From NCBI GenBank assembly GCA_020719045.1, contig DYQY01000007.1, positions 1 to 64,000 on the forward strand: 64,000 nt of DNA, written 5' to 3'. The notes under the pieces were generated by a model that had not been told where the DNA came from, searched no databases, and saw nothing but the letters and a program-made list of their open reading frames with translations. This DNA comes from Candidatus Termititenax sp. (GTDB lineage: Bacteria > Margulisbacteria > Riflemargulisbacteria > GWF2-35-9 > DYQY01). The translations under genes and the position numbers were made by a program. Positions 1-8,763 of this stretch are shown here, piece by piece; position 1 is the stretch's first letter; the number at the start of each line of letters is the position of its first letter.

Positions 1-74
1 GTCAGCTTTTGGTCAAAATGACAAAAAATTCACTTTATTTTGCAACAGTCCCATTATAGCGTTAAATTATAGTT

Positions 75-269
75 ATGAGTAAAACGATTACTTGTAATCA
101 TCTTGTAGGGTATTACGGTTCAGACGATAGTGCAAGACTAGTTCGTGCTTCAGAAAACAATACCTTTTCAGACTTCGAGGAAGACGGTGCACGGTTCAGA
201 TTCTGCCCTGATTGTGGTCAAAAAATTAAATGGATTGACCCAGAAAGCGATTCACCGGAGGAAGCATGA
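75..269 (+). CDS. small protein with a zinc-ribbon-like cysteine pair
   Basis: A 64-residue acidic protein that I do not recognise. Near the N-terminus it has Thr-Cys-Asn-His, and at residues 44-47 a CPDC pair followed by GQKI, which is the usual shape of a short zinc-ribbon knuckle. The likely ligands are one Cys and one His at the start plus CxxC at the end. The stop overlaps the next start as ATGA, so the two genes are probably translationally coupled. No Shine-Dalgarno sequence is visible; an AT-rich box lies directly before the ATG, so initiation may be leaderless. Zinc binding is inferred from the cysteine spacing only. Confidence 0.6.
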   Translation: MSKTITCNHLVGYYGSDDSARLVRASENNTFSDFEEDGARFRFCPDCGQKIKWIDPESDSPEEA

Positions 270-1120
270 GTACCGCCATCAAAACATGCTCGATTAATTC
301 CAAAAATCAGCTCGTTATTAACAAGAACGTTACTGTTGACGGAACCTGGTCTTTTACGACTGACCATGAACTATGCCTGACACTCGATGCAACCCAAGAC
401 ACTCAGTTTGGAGACAAAATTATCTTATCCGGTCGTTTCAATGACGTATCTCCCAACATCCTTAGTTTTGAGGTGAGTCATTATGAAAATACTTCCAAAA
501 TTGCAACCGATTTACTTGCGCTTCAAGGAGTTTGGGAAGCAGATGAAAACAACAAACTTATCTTTAAAGTAAAAAAGGAATCCGGTCGGCATGATGTTCT
601 TACTTTCACTAATACATGGATTTTGGATGACAAAAATAGAATCATTTACGAATATGAAACAGCCAGTCTTATTTTCAAGAAAAAGGAAACGCAACAACTT
701 ACCTTTAAAGGCACTTGGGATATTACCAAAAACAATCGCTTATATTATGAATTGAGTAATGGTAGTGCATCTGGTTTTGATTTTAAGATAGGCACATCTG
801 TACTGGAAAAAAATCAAATCAAAACGCGCATTATGGTCGGAACGCAGAATAAAGACCTCATTATATCTGGCAAATGGAAAGCCTCCGACGAAGTTGGCCT
901 TACTTTTGAAGTTACTTATGACAAAGGGGAAGTGAAAGGTATTGTATTTGGTAGTGAGTTCCAGATGAGTGATAAGGATAAATTGAGCTTAAAAATCGGG
1001 AATGGCTTTGAGGCAAGACTTACCCAAGAGCTTATTAAGGACGTGGCGGAATTTAGCACCGCAATTCAAACTACTGGAAGCGAGTCACGGGCAACGTGGG
1101 GTGTTAATCTGAAGTTTTGA
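266..1120 (+). CDS. protein of tandem short beta repeats, unknown function
   Basis: A 284-residue protein with no signal peptide or membrane segment. It is built of about seven imperfect units with the pattern (G/N)-x-W-x(4-5)-(D/N)-x-(N/K)-x-L-x-(F/Y/L)-x-(V/L). Examples begin GTWSFTTDHEL, GVWEADENNKL, NTWILDDKNRI, GTWDITKNNRL and GKWKASDEVGL. The alternating hydrophobic pattern predicts a beta-solenoid or beta-propeller-like fold. A good Shine-Dalgarno (GGAGGA) precedes the start, and the ATG overlaps the stop of the upstream small gene. The upstream partner is a zinc-knuckle-like protein, so the pair probably works together. I do not recognise the family; a binding or scaffold role would be a guess. 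Confidence 0.7.
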   Translation: MSTAIKTCSINSKNQLVINKNVTVDGTWSFTTDHELCLTLDATQDTQFGDKIILSGRFNDVSPNILSFEVSHYENTSKIATDLLALQGVWEADENNKLIFKVKKESGRHDVLTFTNTWILDDKNRIIYEYETASLIFKKKETQQLTFKGTWDITKNNRLYYELSNGSASGFDFKIGTSVLEKNQIKTRIMVGTQNKDLIISGKWKASDEVGLTFEVTYDKGEVKGIVFGSEFQMSDKDKLSLKIGNGFEARLTQELIKDVAEFSTAIQTTGSESRATWGVNLKF

Positions 1121-1137
1121 AGTCACAAGTATGGTTG

Positions 1138-1230
1138 ATGGATAAGGTACAACTGAAAACTTATAAAGAGATTAAAAGTCTTTTATCAGAGTATGGATTA
1201 TTTGAATTATTTGCAAAATACAAAACCTAG
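1138..1230 (+). pseudogene. decayed duplicate of the 3' end of the 148-residue orphan gene
   Basis: This stretch reads LKTYKEIKSLLSEYGLFE and onward to a stop, and matches the last 25 codons of the gene at 2384-2830 with only a few substitutions (roughly 90 percent identical in DNA by eye). Only the 3' end is present. Immediately upstream is the unrelated beta-repeat gene. It is therefore a remnant of a second copy, with the rest replaced or deleted. A 30-codon ORF could start at its ATG, but no ribosome binding site is seen. Confidence 0.75.
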
Positions 1231-1257
1231 GAATAATTTAAGTTGATATTTTTATAA

Positions 1258-2157
1258 TTAATCATAATGACTTATTTCAAACAAATTTGTAGATATTGTA
1301 TTTTCTGAAATAAAGTTATAAAAGTTTTCAACACTAAACCAGTTAGTATTAGGTGGAATTTTTGAAGAATAATTAATTTCATATTTGAATTTTTTCCAGT
1401 TTCCAGTTTCTTTATCACTTTTTAACTCATTGCCATATAAACCTCTATTACGTCCAACCCAGAAACGTTCCCCGTTTTTATACTTATTAATTATTTCTGT
1501 GCCACGTAGTTTATCCTCGCTATTTTTACCTTTACCAGAACCGTCATATTTTGATACTAGGCTCTCATAATTATTAATTGCCAGAACTAATGTTTCATAA
1601 AAATAATTGTTTGATAAAATTGGTTTATACGCATTTATAATATCTTCCCAAAAAATTATTTGACAATCTAATGCTATTCCCTCTGAAAAATATTTTTTTG
1701 GAATAAGTCCAATATGATAGATATTATTATCAGGTACATTGATATTTGATTTTATACAATCAATAACTTTTTTTTGACCTAAGATCTGGCTATTAAATTC
1801 AGTAATTTTAGTTGAACTAAACATCTTCGCTTCGACAACAATTAAATAAAGCTCAGGTTCTGTTATTAATATAACGACATCAGGTGTTTCTCCTGTTTTG
1901 ATTGAACTAGAAAAAGCATTTTTATGAAAATCAACAGATTCTTTTATACTAAATTCAGTAATAAGTTGAATATTATTATTATCTGCTTCAGGTTTTATAT
2001 TAATATTTCTAGGGAAATTATTAATAAGATCAAGAAAAAAAGACAAATACTCAAAATTATGATAACAAATAATTCCAGGTAAAATTGTAGCTGTGTAAAA
2101 TTTTTCTTTTCTGTTTATTGGTAAATAATTCAGATAATTATTTGTTAAATTGTTCAA
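1258..2157 (-). CDS. PD-(D/E)XK nuclease-like protein
   Basis: A 299-residue protein of unassigned family. Residues 68 (Glu), 92-93 (Pro-Asp) and 109-111 (Glu-Ala-Lys) form the spaced E...PD...ExK signature of the PD-(D/E)XK phosphodiesterase superfamily. The core hydrophobic strand VVILI and the strand LYLIVVEAKM flank it, and a Gln-containing helix follows. Such proteins are often restriction-type or DNA-repair nucleases, but the superfamily is functionally broad. The start is TTG, supported by GGGGA eight bases upstream. It lies alone on the minus strand between plus-strand accessory genes, which fits a mobile or defence cargo. No partner methylase is present. Confidence 0.6.
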   Translation of the reverse strand: MNNLTNNYLNYLPINRKEKFYTATILPGIICYHNFEYLSFFLDLINNFPRNINIKPEADNNNIQLITEFSIKESVDFHKNAFSSSIKTGETPDVVILITEPELYLIVVEAKMFSSTKITEFNSQILGQKKVIDCIKSNINVPDNNIYHIGLIPKKYFSEGIALDCQIIFWEDIINAYKPILSNNYFYETLVLAINNYESLVSKYDGSGKGKNSEDKLRGTEIINKYKNGERFWVGRNRGLYGNELKSDKETGNWKKFKYEINYSSKIPPNTNWFSVENFYNFISENTISTNLFEISHYD

Positions 2158-2383
2158 CTATATATCCCCATAAATATACTCTCGTTAATAAACATTATAG
2201 ATGAATTATAAATTAGTGCAAATCAATGCAAATGTTGATTTAGTAAATTATAGCTATCAGCGACTGTAGCTGTCGTAGTACTCATGTTATAATTTTAAAA
2301 GTTGTCATACAAGTTGCTTTCCTTAATAAAAAAAGCTACTTTTTCAAATAATGTTAAATTATTACACAAATAGGAGAAAAAAC

Positions 2384-2830
2384 ATGGAAAATATAAATAT
2401 TATTGAAAAAAAACACATCAAATATGGAGATACAAGATTTGAAATATCTCCTAACCAAATCAAATTAATCATAAGAAATTCTAATGATAATCTTATAAAA
2501 AATGGGGAATATAAAATGCCATTTATAAAAGCCTGGCCATCATTTATTAAAGAGAATCATTTTTTTACAGCTTTAAGGGAACATCTTCTTATTGATAATG
2601 GGAAGCAATCAAGTAGCGATTTAATGGCCTATCTTGAGGTCTATAAAGGGAAAAATCATGCTTCATCACACTATGCTCTTATGGAAGAGTTTAAAAGTAA
2701 TTTATGTAAGGATTCTAAAATTGATTTTGCATTAGAAAAGAAAATAGCACCACTTAAAACATATAAACAAATTAAAAGTCTTTTATCAGAGTACGGATTA
2801 TTTGAATTATTTGCAAAATATAAAAATTAG
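2384..2830 (+). CDS. orphan protein, partly duplicated upstream
   Basis: A 148-residue charged, mainly helical protein that I do not recognise. The ORF track starts it at 2351, but AGGAG at 2372-2376 sits seven bases before the ATG at 2384, which begins MENINIIEKK, so this start is preferred. Its last 25 codons recur as a remnant at 1138-1230. It precedes the ankyrin-repeat gene by 17 bases on the same strand and is probably co-transcribed with it. An AAATAAT/ATTATT inverted repeat lies just upstream and could be a regulator site. Confidence 0.65.
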   Translation: MENINIIEKKHIKYGDTRFEISPNQIKLIIRNSNDNLIKNGEYKMPFIKAWPSFIKENHFFTALREHLLIDNGKQSSSDLMAYLEVYKGKNHASSHYALMEEFKSNLCKDSKIDFALEKKIAPLKTYKQIKSLLSEYGLFELFAKYKN

Positions 2831-2847
2831 CAATAGTTGTAAATCAA

Positions 2848-3894
2848 ATGATTAACACTTCTATTAATTTAGAATTAGAAAAAGCTATATTGAGTAAAAA
2901 TAAGAATATCGCCAAAGATTTAATTTCTAAAGGTGCGGATGTAAATCAAAAATTACCACCATATGGCAATACAAAGCTACATGATTTTGCCTTTAATAAT
3001 CAATATGATTTAATTAGCTTTATAATAGATTTAGGTTGCGATATAAATCCTCTGAATAATGATCAATGGACACCTTTAGCAATTGCGGCTAGTTATAACA
3101 AATCAGAAAGTGTATCTGTATTATTAAAAGCAAAAGCAGACTCAAATATTCCAAATTTTCAAAAAAGAACTCCATTAATGTGGGCAACTCAATTTGGCCA
3201 CATTGAAATTGTCAAAAAGTTAATAGAAAATGGATCAACTATTGATGTTACAGATACTAATGGGATGAGTCCTCTTCTTGATTCAATAGAATTCAAAAGA
3301 TGGGATATAACTGAGTTATTACTAATTTCAGGCGCAAACCCAAATCTAACGAACAGAATGGATAAGCATAACCCCCTTAGTTTAGCAGAAACCACAGGTA
3401 ATAATCAGATAATTGATATCTTAAAATCCAATGGAGCTTTTTTCCATAGTAAATCCTTCGTCCCGCCCGATACAGTAAGAAAAAAAATTCTAAATGGGAA
3501 CAAAAAAAATATTGAAGAACAAAATACTCTTAAATATAAAAGCATGGAAGAAACAGCATTTAAAGAGAAGTGCTCAACTTGTTCCAAAAAAGAACTTAAC
3601 GAGTTGTTATTAGAAGTTAGTGAAAGTGGCAGTTTGATCATAATAAAAGAAATCTTAGACCATGGTGTAAATATTGAAGTAAAAGATAAAGAGTTGGGAA
3701 GTACCACTTTAATGAATGCAGCATATCATGGACACAAAGATATAGTTGATCTTTTAATAAAGCAAGGAGCTAATCTAAATGCTATCTCAAAGGATGGGAA
3801 TACAGCTCTAACTTGGTCAATTATTGAAGGGCATAGTGATATTGTTGCCATCTTGCTTAAAAATGCAGCAGACTCAGAAATTAAAAATAATTGA
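2848..3894 (+). CDS. ankyrin-repeat protein, upstream part of a split gene
   Basis: 348 residues, nearly all ankyrin repeats of about 33 residues (for example NTKLHDFAFNNQYDLISFII, TPLMWATQFGHIEIVKKLI and TTLMNAAYHGHKDIVDLLI). A non-repeat insert of about 60 residues with a CSTCSKK stretch interrupts the array near residues 205-245. No signal peptide or membrane segment is seen, so it should be cytoplasmic. The frame ends in the middle of a repeat, at ADSEIKNN, and the repeats resume in another frame at once. Compared with a 33-residue repeat, roughly 20 residues are missing at the junction, so a deletion between repeats plus frame loss explains it better than one missing base. The ribosome binding site is weak. 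Confidence 0.7.
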   Translation: MINTSINLELEKAILSKNKNIAKDLISKGADVNQKLPPYGNTKLHDFAFNNQYDLISFIIDLGCDINPLNNDQWTPLAIAASYNKSESVSVLLKAKADSNIPNFQKRTPLMWATQFGHIEIVKKLIENGSTIDVTDTNGMSPLLDSIEFKRWDITELLLISGANPNLTNRMDKHNPLSLAETTGNNQIIDILKSNGAFFHSKSFVPPDTVRKKILNGNKKNIEEQNTLKYKSMEETAFKEKCSTCSKKELNELLLEVSESGSLIIIKEILDHGVNIEVKDKELGSTTLMNAAYHGHKDIVDLLIKQGANLNAISKDGNTALTWSIIEGHSDIVAILLKNAADSEIKNN

Positions 3895-3895
3895 G

Positions 3896-5413
3896 ATGCT
3901 TCTACAAAACGAAACAAGGATAGACAATAAGCTTAAAGATGGCGATTCTATATTAATTCGTGCAGTGAAATCAGGGATTTATGAAATAGTTGATTTAATT
4001 ATAAATAAAAGTCCGGACATAAATTATATAGATAAGAATGGATGGACCGCATTGATGCATTCAAAAAAATTAGATAATAAAGATATTTCAGCTTTGCTAG
4101 AAAAGCAGGGGGCACAATTATCACTAGAACAAATAACTATTTTGGATACCCATCAGAAAAAACTACTATTTTTTAAGGCTATAGAGGAAGGAAACTTATA
4201 TAAACTTTCAGAATTACTTAAAGCAGGTATTAATATAAACGATCAAAACGAAAACACAAAATGGTTTGATAATGCATTAGTTATGGCTACAAAGAATAAC
4301 GACTATAAAACAGTTGAGTTTCTTATAGAAAATCATGCTGATATAAATGTTGGAGATGGGTTAGGAAGAACAGGTCTAACCCATGCCTCAATTAATGGGT
4401 ATGTTGAAATCGCTAAGTATCTTATATTAAATGGAGCGAATATTAACAATAGAGATGGGCTTTGGGAGAAAGAAGAACTCAATAATACAATTCTTGATCA
4501 CGCCATTACACATCTTCAAATCGAGATTGTACAGTTATTGTTAAAAAATAAAGTAAAAGTAACAAACAAATCGTTCTTTGAGGCAGCAACAAGTTGTAGT
4601 GTTGCAATTTTAAATTCATTAATTGAATACAAAAGTAATGTAAACTTTCAAATGAAAGATGAATCAGGGGATAATTTAATAGGCTGTGCTTTAAAAAATA
4701 TCGGATTTGATAAGATTAAAGAAGAAGATCGTATAGAAACTATAAAACTATTAGTTGAACATGGCATAGATATAAACACTGGCTACGTTGATAATTTTAC
4801 ACCGTTAATTATTGCTTCAAGAGCTGGAGAGTCAAAAACGGTAAGCTTTTTAATAGAAAATGGTGCAAACATTGAAGCTAGCGAAACCCGTTTTGGACAT
4901 AATTCTTTAATTCATGCAGTTTGGCAGAAACATGAAGCTACTGTCAGACTTTTATTAGATAAAGGTGCCAATATTAATGCAGAACCAGGCAAGTTTGGGA
5001 CAACTGCTTTTAATAGAGCTTATATGTCCAAGGATTTAAAAATGATTAGAGTATTGCTCGAATATGGCATTGTTACTACTGCTGCCCACCAAATTTTAAA
5101 TTTGGCCATTGTATTTCCGCCTGTTCCTGGAGCGAAAGAAAATAGTGAGGTAATCCAACTTCTTTTTTCTAATTTAAAAGGTGAACAAAAGGAAATAGCT
5201 TTAATTCAAAAAGAAGCACTTATAATGGCGATAAATAAAGATAATGTAGAAATAGTAAAGGTGCTTATGAATAGTGGTATTAATCCTAATATAATGGGAG
5301 AAAAAGATCTTAAAAGATTTATAAATAAAAATAAATATAGTGAAATAGGAAATATTTTAATAAATTACTCAGGAATACAACCTTATTGTGAACCTAATGA
5401 AACTGGTGGATAA
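3896..5413 (+). CDS. ankyrin-repeat protein, downstream part of a split gene
   Basis: About 505 residues from the ATG at 3896, which lies one base beyond the TGA of the upstream ankyrin ORF. The ORF track extends it to 3824, but that extension (KGIVILLPSCLK) is not ankyrin-like and overlaps the upstream gene in another frame. The protein starts inside a repeat (MLLQNETRIDNK) and then carries many ankyrin units, such as NALVMATKNNDYKTVEFLI and TPLIIASRAGESKTVSFLI. There is no clear Shine-Dalgarno. It is either translated by coupling with the upstream half or not made as an independent protein. sbcD follows seven bases downstream on the same strand. Confidence 0.65.
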   Translation: MLLQNETRIDNKLKDGDSILIRAVKSGIYEIVDLIINKSPDINYIDKNGWTALMHSKKLDNKDISALLEKQGAQLSLEQITILDTHQKKLLFFKAIEEGNLYKLSELLKAGININDQNENTKWFDNALVMATKNNDYKTVEFLIENHADINVGDGLGRTGLTHASINGYVEIAKYLILNGANINNRDGLWEKEELNNTILDHAITHLQIEIVQLLLKNKVKVTNKSFFEAATSCSVAILNSLIEYKSNVNFQMKDESGDNLIGCALKNIGFDKIKEEDRIETIKLLVEHGIDINTGYVDNFTPLIIASRAGESKTVSFLIENGANIEASETRFGHNSLIHAVWQKHEATVRLLLDKGANINAEPGKFGTTAFNRAYMSKDLKMIRVLLEYGIVTTAAHQILNLAIVFPPVPGAKENSEVIQLLFSNLKGEQKEIALIQKEALIMAINKDNVEIVKVLMNSGINPNIMGEKDLKRFINKNKYSEIGNILINYSGIQPYCEPNETGG

Positions 5414-5420
5414 TTAATTT

Positions 5421-6647
5421 ATGAAGCTACTCCACACCTCCGATTGGCATCTAGGACGCTCACTATATACACGTAACCGACGTGAAGAATTTACACAGTT
5501 TCTAAACTGGTTAGTTGCAAAAGCAAATTCAGAAAATTCAGATGCTATTTTAGTAGCTGGAGATATTTTTGATACAGGGACTCCTCCCACTTGGGCACAG
5601 GAACTTTATTATAAATTTTTATATGATCTTTCAAAAACAAACTGTAAACATGTTGTTATTATTGCTGGCAATCACGATTCGCCAACCTTCATAGAGGCTC
5701 CAAAGTCATTACTAAAAATACTTAATGTACATGTTATTGGCTCTTTAGCTGAATCTCTTGAAGACGAAGTTATTGTTCTAAATGACAAAAATAATACTCC
5801 CTCCTTGATTGTTTGTGCTGTTCCATATTTAAGAGATCGGGATATCCGTACATCAGAAGCCGGTGAAAGTATAGATGATAAAAATCAAAAGATCTTAACC
5901 GGAATCAAAACTCATTACTCAAATATTCTGAAGATTGCCAAACAAAAAAAACAAGAATATAAAATTCCGATTGTTGCTATGGGGCATCTTTTCACGGCTG
6001 GTGGTAAAACCATTGATGATGACGGAGTAAGAGACTTATATATTGGTTCGCTAGCCCATATTAATTCAGATGTATTTGATTCTGAAGTAACATATACAGC
6101 ATTAGGTCATTTGCATGTTCCTCAGGTAGTAATGAAAAAAAATAATATTCGCTACAGCGGCTCTCCAATACCTATGGGATTCGGTGAGTCAAAACAACAA
6201 AAAATAATTTTAAGTGTAGAAATTGATGATAATAGTACCTCTGTTAAAGAAATAAACGTTCCAGTGTTTCAAAATATTATTAGAATTGCTGGAGACTTGG
6301 ATTATATCCTTTCTCATATTGAATTTGCTAAAAAGGAAACTCCGTTTGCTTGGTTAGAAGTAGAATATACGGGGAAAGAAATACCAGGCAATCTTCGAGA
6401 TACGATAGAGTCAGTTGTTGAAAACAGCACTTTGGAAATATTGAGAATAAAAAGTAATCGTGTTTCTGAACGTAGTTTATCAAAACTTGAAGAACAAGAA
6501 ACTCTAGAGGAGTTATTAATATCAGATGTTTTTAATCGTTGTCTTATAGATTACAAAGTACCAGATGAACAAAAAAAGATTTTAACTGAATCATTCGAAG
6601 AAATAATGCTAGAAATTAACGAAGCAGAGGTTATTGATGAAAATTAA
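5421..6647 (+). CDS. sbcD: SbcD, nuclease subunit of the SbcCD complex
   Basis: SbcD is the Mre11-type subunit of SbcCD, which cleaves DNA hairpins and protein-blocked ends. The 408 residues are full length. All calcineurin-type phosphoesterase motifs are visible: TSDWHLG at the N-terminus, GDIFD, GNHDSP, the GHLF motif and GHLH, followed by the capping segment IRYSGSPIPMGFGE. It overlaps the sbcC start by 11 bases, the usual operon arrangement. What is odd is its context: it follows a split ankyrin gene and its ATPase partner is truncated, so the complex may not work unless another sbcC exists elsewhere. Confidence 0.95.
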   Translation: MKLLHTSDWHLGRSLYTRNRREEFTQFLNWLVAKANSENSDAILVAGDIFDTGTPPTWAQELYYKFLYDLSKTNCKHVVIIAGNHDSPTFIEAPKSLLKILNVHVIGSLAESLEDEVIVLNDKNNTPSLIVCAVPYLRDRDIRTSEAGESIDDKNQKILTGIKTHYSNILKIAKQKKQEYKIPIVAMGHLFTAGGKTIDDDGVRDLYIGSLAHINSDVFDSEVTYTALGHLHVPQVVMKKNNIRYSGSPIPMGFGESKQQKIILSVEIDDNSTSVKEINVPVFQNIIRIAGDLDYILSHIEFAKKETPFAWLEVEYTGKEIPGNLRDTIESVVENSTLEILRIKSNRVSERSLSKLEEQETLEELLISDVFNRCLIDYKVPDEQKKILTESFEEIMLEINEAEVIDEN

Positions 6648-8559
6648 ACACCTTCGGTTTAAAAACTTAAATTCATTAGTTGGTGAATGGGAAATAGATT
6701 TTTCTTCTCCTGAATATCAAAATGAAGGTATTTTTGCGATTACAGGAAAAACAGGTGCTGGTAAATCTACAATACTTGATGCAATTTGTTTAGCTCTTTA
6801 TGGAGAGACTCCTCGATTAGGAAAAATAACTAAATCAACGAATGAGATTATGTCACGTCGAACTGGAGAATGTTTTTCAGAGGTTGTCTTTGAATCCAGC
6901 AAAGGCCAATTCAAATGTCATTTTAGCCAACGTCGCGCAAAAAACCAATCTGATGGTGAGTTGCAGAGCCAAAGGCATGAAATCTCTGACTTTATTTCAG
7001 GAGAAATTCTTGAGTCGAAGATAAAAGATGTCCAACATGCTGTTATTGCCAGAATCGGTATGGACTTTGACCAATTTACTCGTTCTATTCTTTTGGCACA
7101 AGGAGGGTTTGCGAAATTCTTAACTGCCTCCTCTGATGAAAGAGCTCCTATTTTAGAACAAATAACAGGAACAAAAATTTATAGTACCATTTCTATAAAA
7201 GTACATGAAAGAAATCGAGATGAGTTAACCAAACTAAGTGGGTTGCAATTAGAAACAAACAGCATTCAATTGCTTTCGGAGGAAGAGAAAACACAATTAA
7301 AACTAGATAGACAACAAAAGACGGAAGAGGAAAAAATACTAAAAGAAAAAAGAAATAAAATTGCAGAAGGAATAGCTTGGGTACAAACTATTTTTAGTAT
7401 CGAAAAGGACCTTCAGTTAATTGACCAGGATGAAGAGAAAATTAAAAAAGACTTAGTTGACTTTCAACCAGAGAATAATAAATTAAAAAATGCGTTACAA
7501 GCATCTGAATTAGAAGGTGAATATGCCACCATAACATCTGTTAGAAACAATTTAGAAAAAGATCAAAAACTGTCTAAAGAATATGAAGAAAATTTACCAA
7601 AAATACAAGAAGATAATGTTAAATGTAAAACAGAGCAGGAAGAAATAGAGAAGTATTTCAATAAACTAAAAGTAGATTTCAAAAGTGAACGTAACATAAT
7701 AAAAAATGTTAGAGAATTAGATTTAGTTATAAAAGAAAAGAATTTATCTTTGCAAACTTATCAGAAAGAAATTGAGTCGATTAAAGAAAATTTGGAAGAA
7801 AATAATCGAAAAAAAGATGAAACTAAAACTAGTCTTTCTATTCTCCAATCAGATATAGATAAATTAAAAGATTATTTAAAAGATAACTCAATAGATGAAA
7901 CTTTGAATAAAGAATTTTCTGATATAGAAGGTGCTTCTATCCAATACGTATCCTTATCTAATACTTTAGAAGAAACAAAAAGAGACAACTTTAAATATAA
8001 ACAGCAACAAACAGAAATTGGTGATGAAATTTCTAAACAAACAGCTATTTGTGAAACAGTTAATAGAACAGAAACTGAAATAAAAAATAAGCTCCAACAA
8101 ATAGAAAAAGATATTAAGAAATTATTAGATGGTAAGCTATTGAGAGAATACAGAACAGAACAAACAACTCTTCTAAAGGAGCAGGAATATTTACACCGTA
8201 TTCTCTCACTTGAAGAAGAAAGAAAAAAGTTAGAGGATGATAAACCTTGTCCTTTATGTGGTTCGAATCATCACCCATATGCGAAAGGTAATATTCCAGA
8301 AAAATCAAAAATAGATTTACGCTTAGAGAAATTAGAAACATTGTTTGAAGAAATAGAAAATAAAGAAGAAGAAAAAAGGAACTTAGAAACAAAAATATTA
8401 AATGTTAAAGAAGAACTTAAGACAGAAGAATTAAAGCTATCTGACATAAAATCAAAGAAAGCAACAAATGAGGCAAACCTTGAAAAAACCACTGTTGAGT
8501 TCAACAAAAAACAACAAGAACATAACCAAATTATTTCAAAACTTATATGGTTAAATTGA
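6637..8559 (+). CDS. sbcC: SbcC, C-terminally truncated ATPase subunit
   Basis: The first 640 residues of a Rad50-type SbcC, normally over 1000. Present are the N-terminal ATPase half with Walker A GKTGAGKST (residues 37-45), the Q-loop region ILLAQGGFAKFL near 151, the ascending coiled coil, and the zinc hook CPLC at 538-541. The protein then ends about 100 residues into the returning coiled coil. The ABC signature, Walker B and D-loop of the C-terminal half are missing and do not follow in any frame before the next gene. It should therefore be unable to form a working ATP site. The start is the ATG at 6637, with AGAGG upstream, rather than the TTG at 6634. Confidence 0.85.
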   Translation: MKIKHLRFKNLNSLVGEWEIDFSSPEYQNEGIFAITGKTGAGKSTILDAICLALYGETPRLGKITKSTNEIMSRRTGECFSEVVFESSKGQFKCHFSQRRAKNQSDGELQSQRHEISDFISGEILESKIKDVQHAVIARIGMDFDQFTRSILLAQGGFAKFLTASSDERAPILEQITGTKIYSTISIKVHERNRDELTKLSGLQLETNSIQLLSEEEKTQLKLDRQQKTEEEKILKEKRNKIAEGIAWVQTIFSIEKDLQLIDQDEEKIKKDLVDFQPENNKLKNALQASELEGEYATITSVRNNLEKDQKLSKEYEENLPKIQEDNVKCKTEQEEIEKYFNKLKVDFKSERNIIKNVRELDLVIKEKNLSLQTYQKEIESIKENLEENNRKKDETKTSLSILQSDIDKLKDYLKDNSIDETLNKEFSDIEGASIQYVSLSNTLEETKRDNFKYKQQQTEIGDEISKQTAICETVNRTETEIKNKLQQIEKDIKKLLDGKLLREYRTEQTTLLKEQEYLHRILSLEEERKKLEDDKPCPLCGSNHHPYAKGNIPEKSKIDLRLEKLETLFEEIENKEEEKRNLETKILNVKEELKTEELKLSDIKSKKATNEANLEKTTVEFNKKQQEHNQIISKLIWLN

Positions 8560-8629
8560 AGTCAACTTGAAAAACTTTAATACTCTAAATTTTATTTATA
8601 CTCTTTGTGTGATAGAGTTTTTGCTTAAG

Positions 8630-8730
8630 GACTAGCGGATTGTATTACAGCTCCACTTAATGAGCATTGCGAATTTAGTGGCTGTCCTCGAAAACAAAGC
8701 TTGAGAATAGGTCGGCGATGAGACCTTATT
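8630..8730 (+). repeat. structured intergenic element with a GCGATGA-loop hairpin
   Basis: This lies downstream of truncated sbcC. It holds CTAGCGGATTGT (about 8634-8645), an inverted repeat CAGctCCACT...AGTGGCTG, and the hairpin AGGTC-ggcgatga-GACCT at 8709-8726, extended by AAT/ATT with one bulge. The same 12-mer and a hairpin with loop AGCGATGA but a different stem occur on the minus strand at about 12386-12420. No T-run follows, so it is not a classical terminator. It may be a dispersed element or a small RNA. Confidence 0.35.
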
Positions 8731-8757
8731 AAAATAAAACTATTGGTATGTTATAAT
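8729..8757 (+). promoter_or_regulatory. leaderless-type promoter of the MNT/HEPN pair
   Basis: A perfect TATAAT at 8752-8757 is followed by exactly six bases and then the ATG at 8764; a weak -35 (TTAAAA) sits 17 bases upstream. No Shine-Dalgarno exists. Transcription would start at or next to the ATG. Confidence 0.45.
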
Positions 8758-8763
8758 TCAAAA

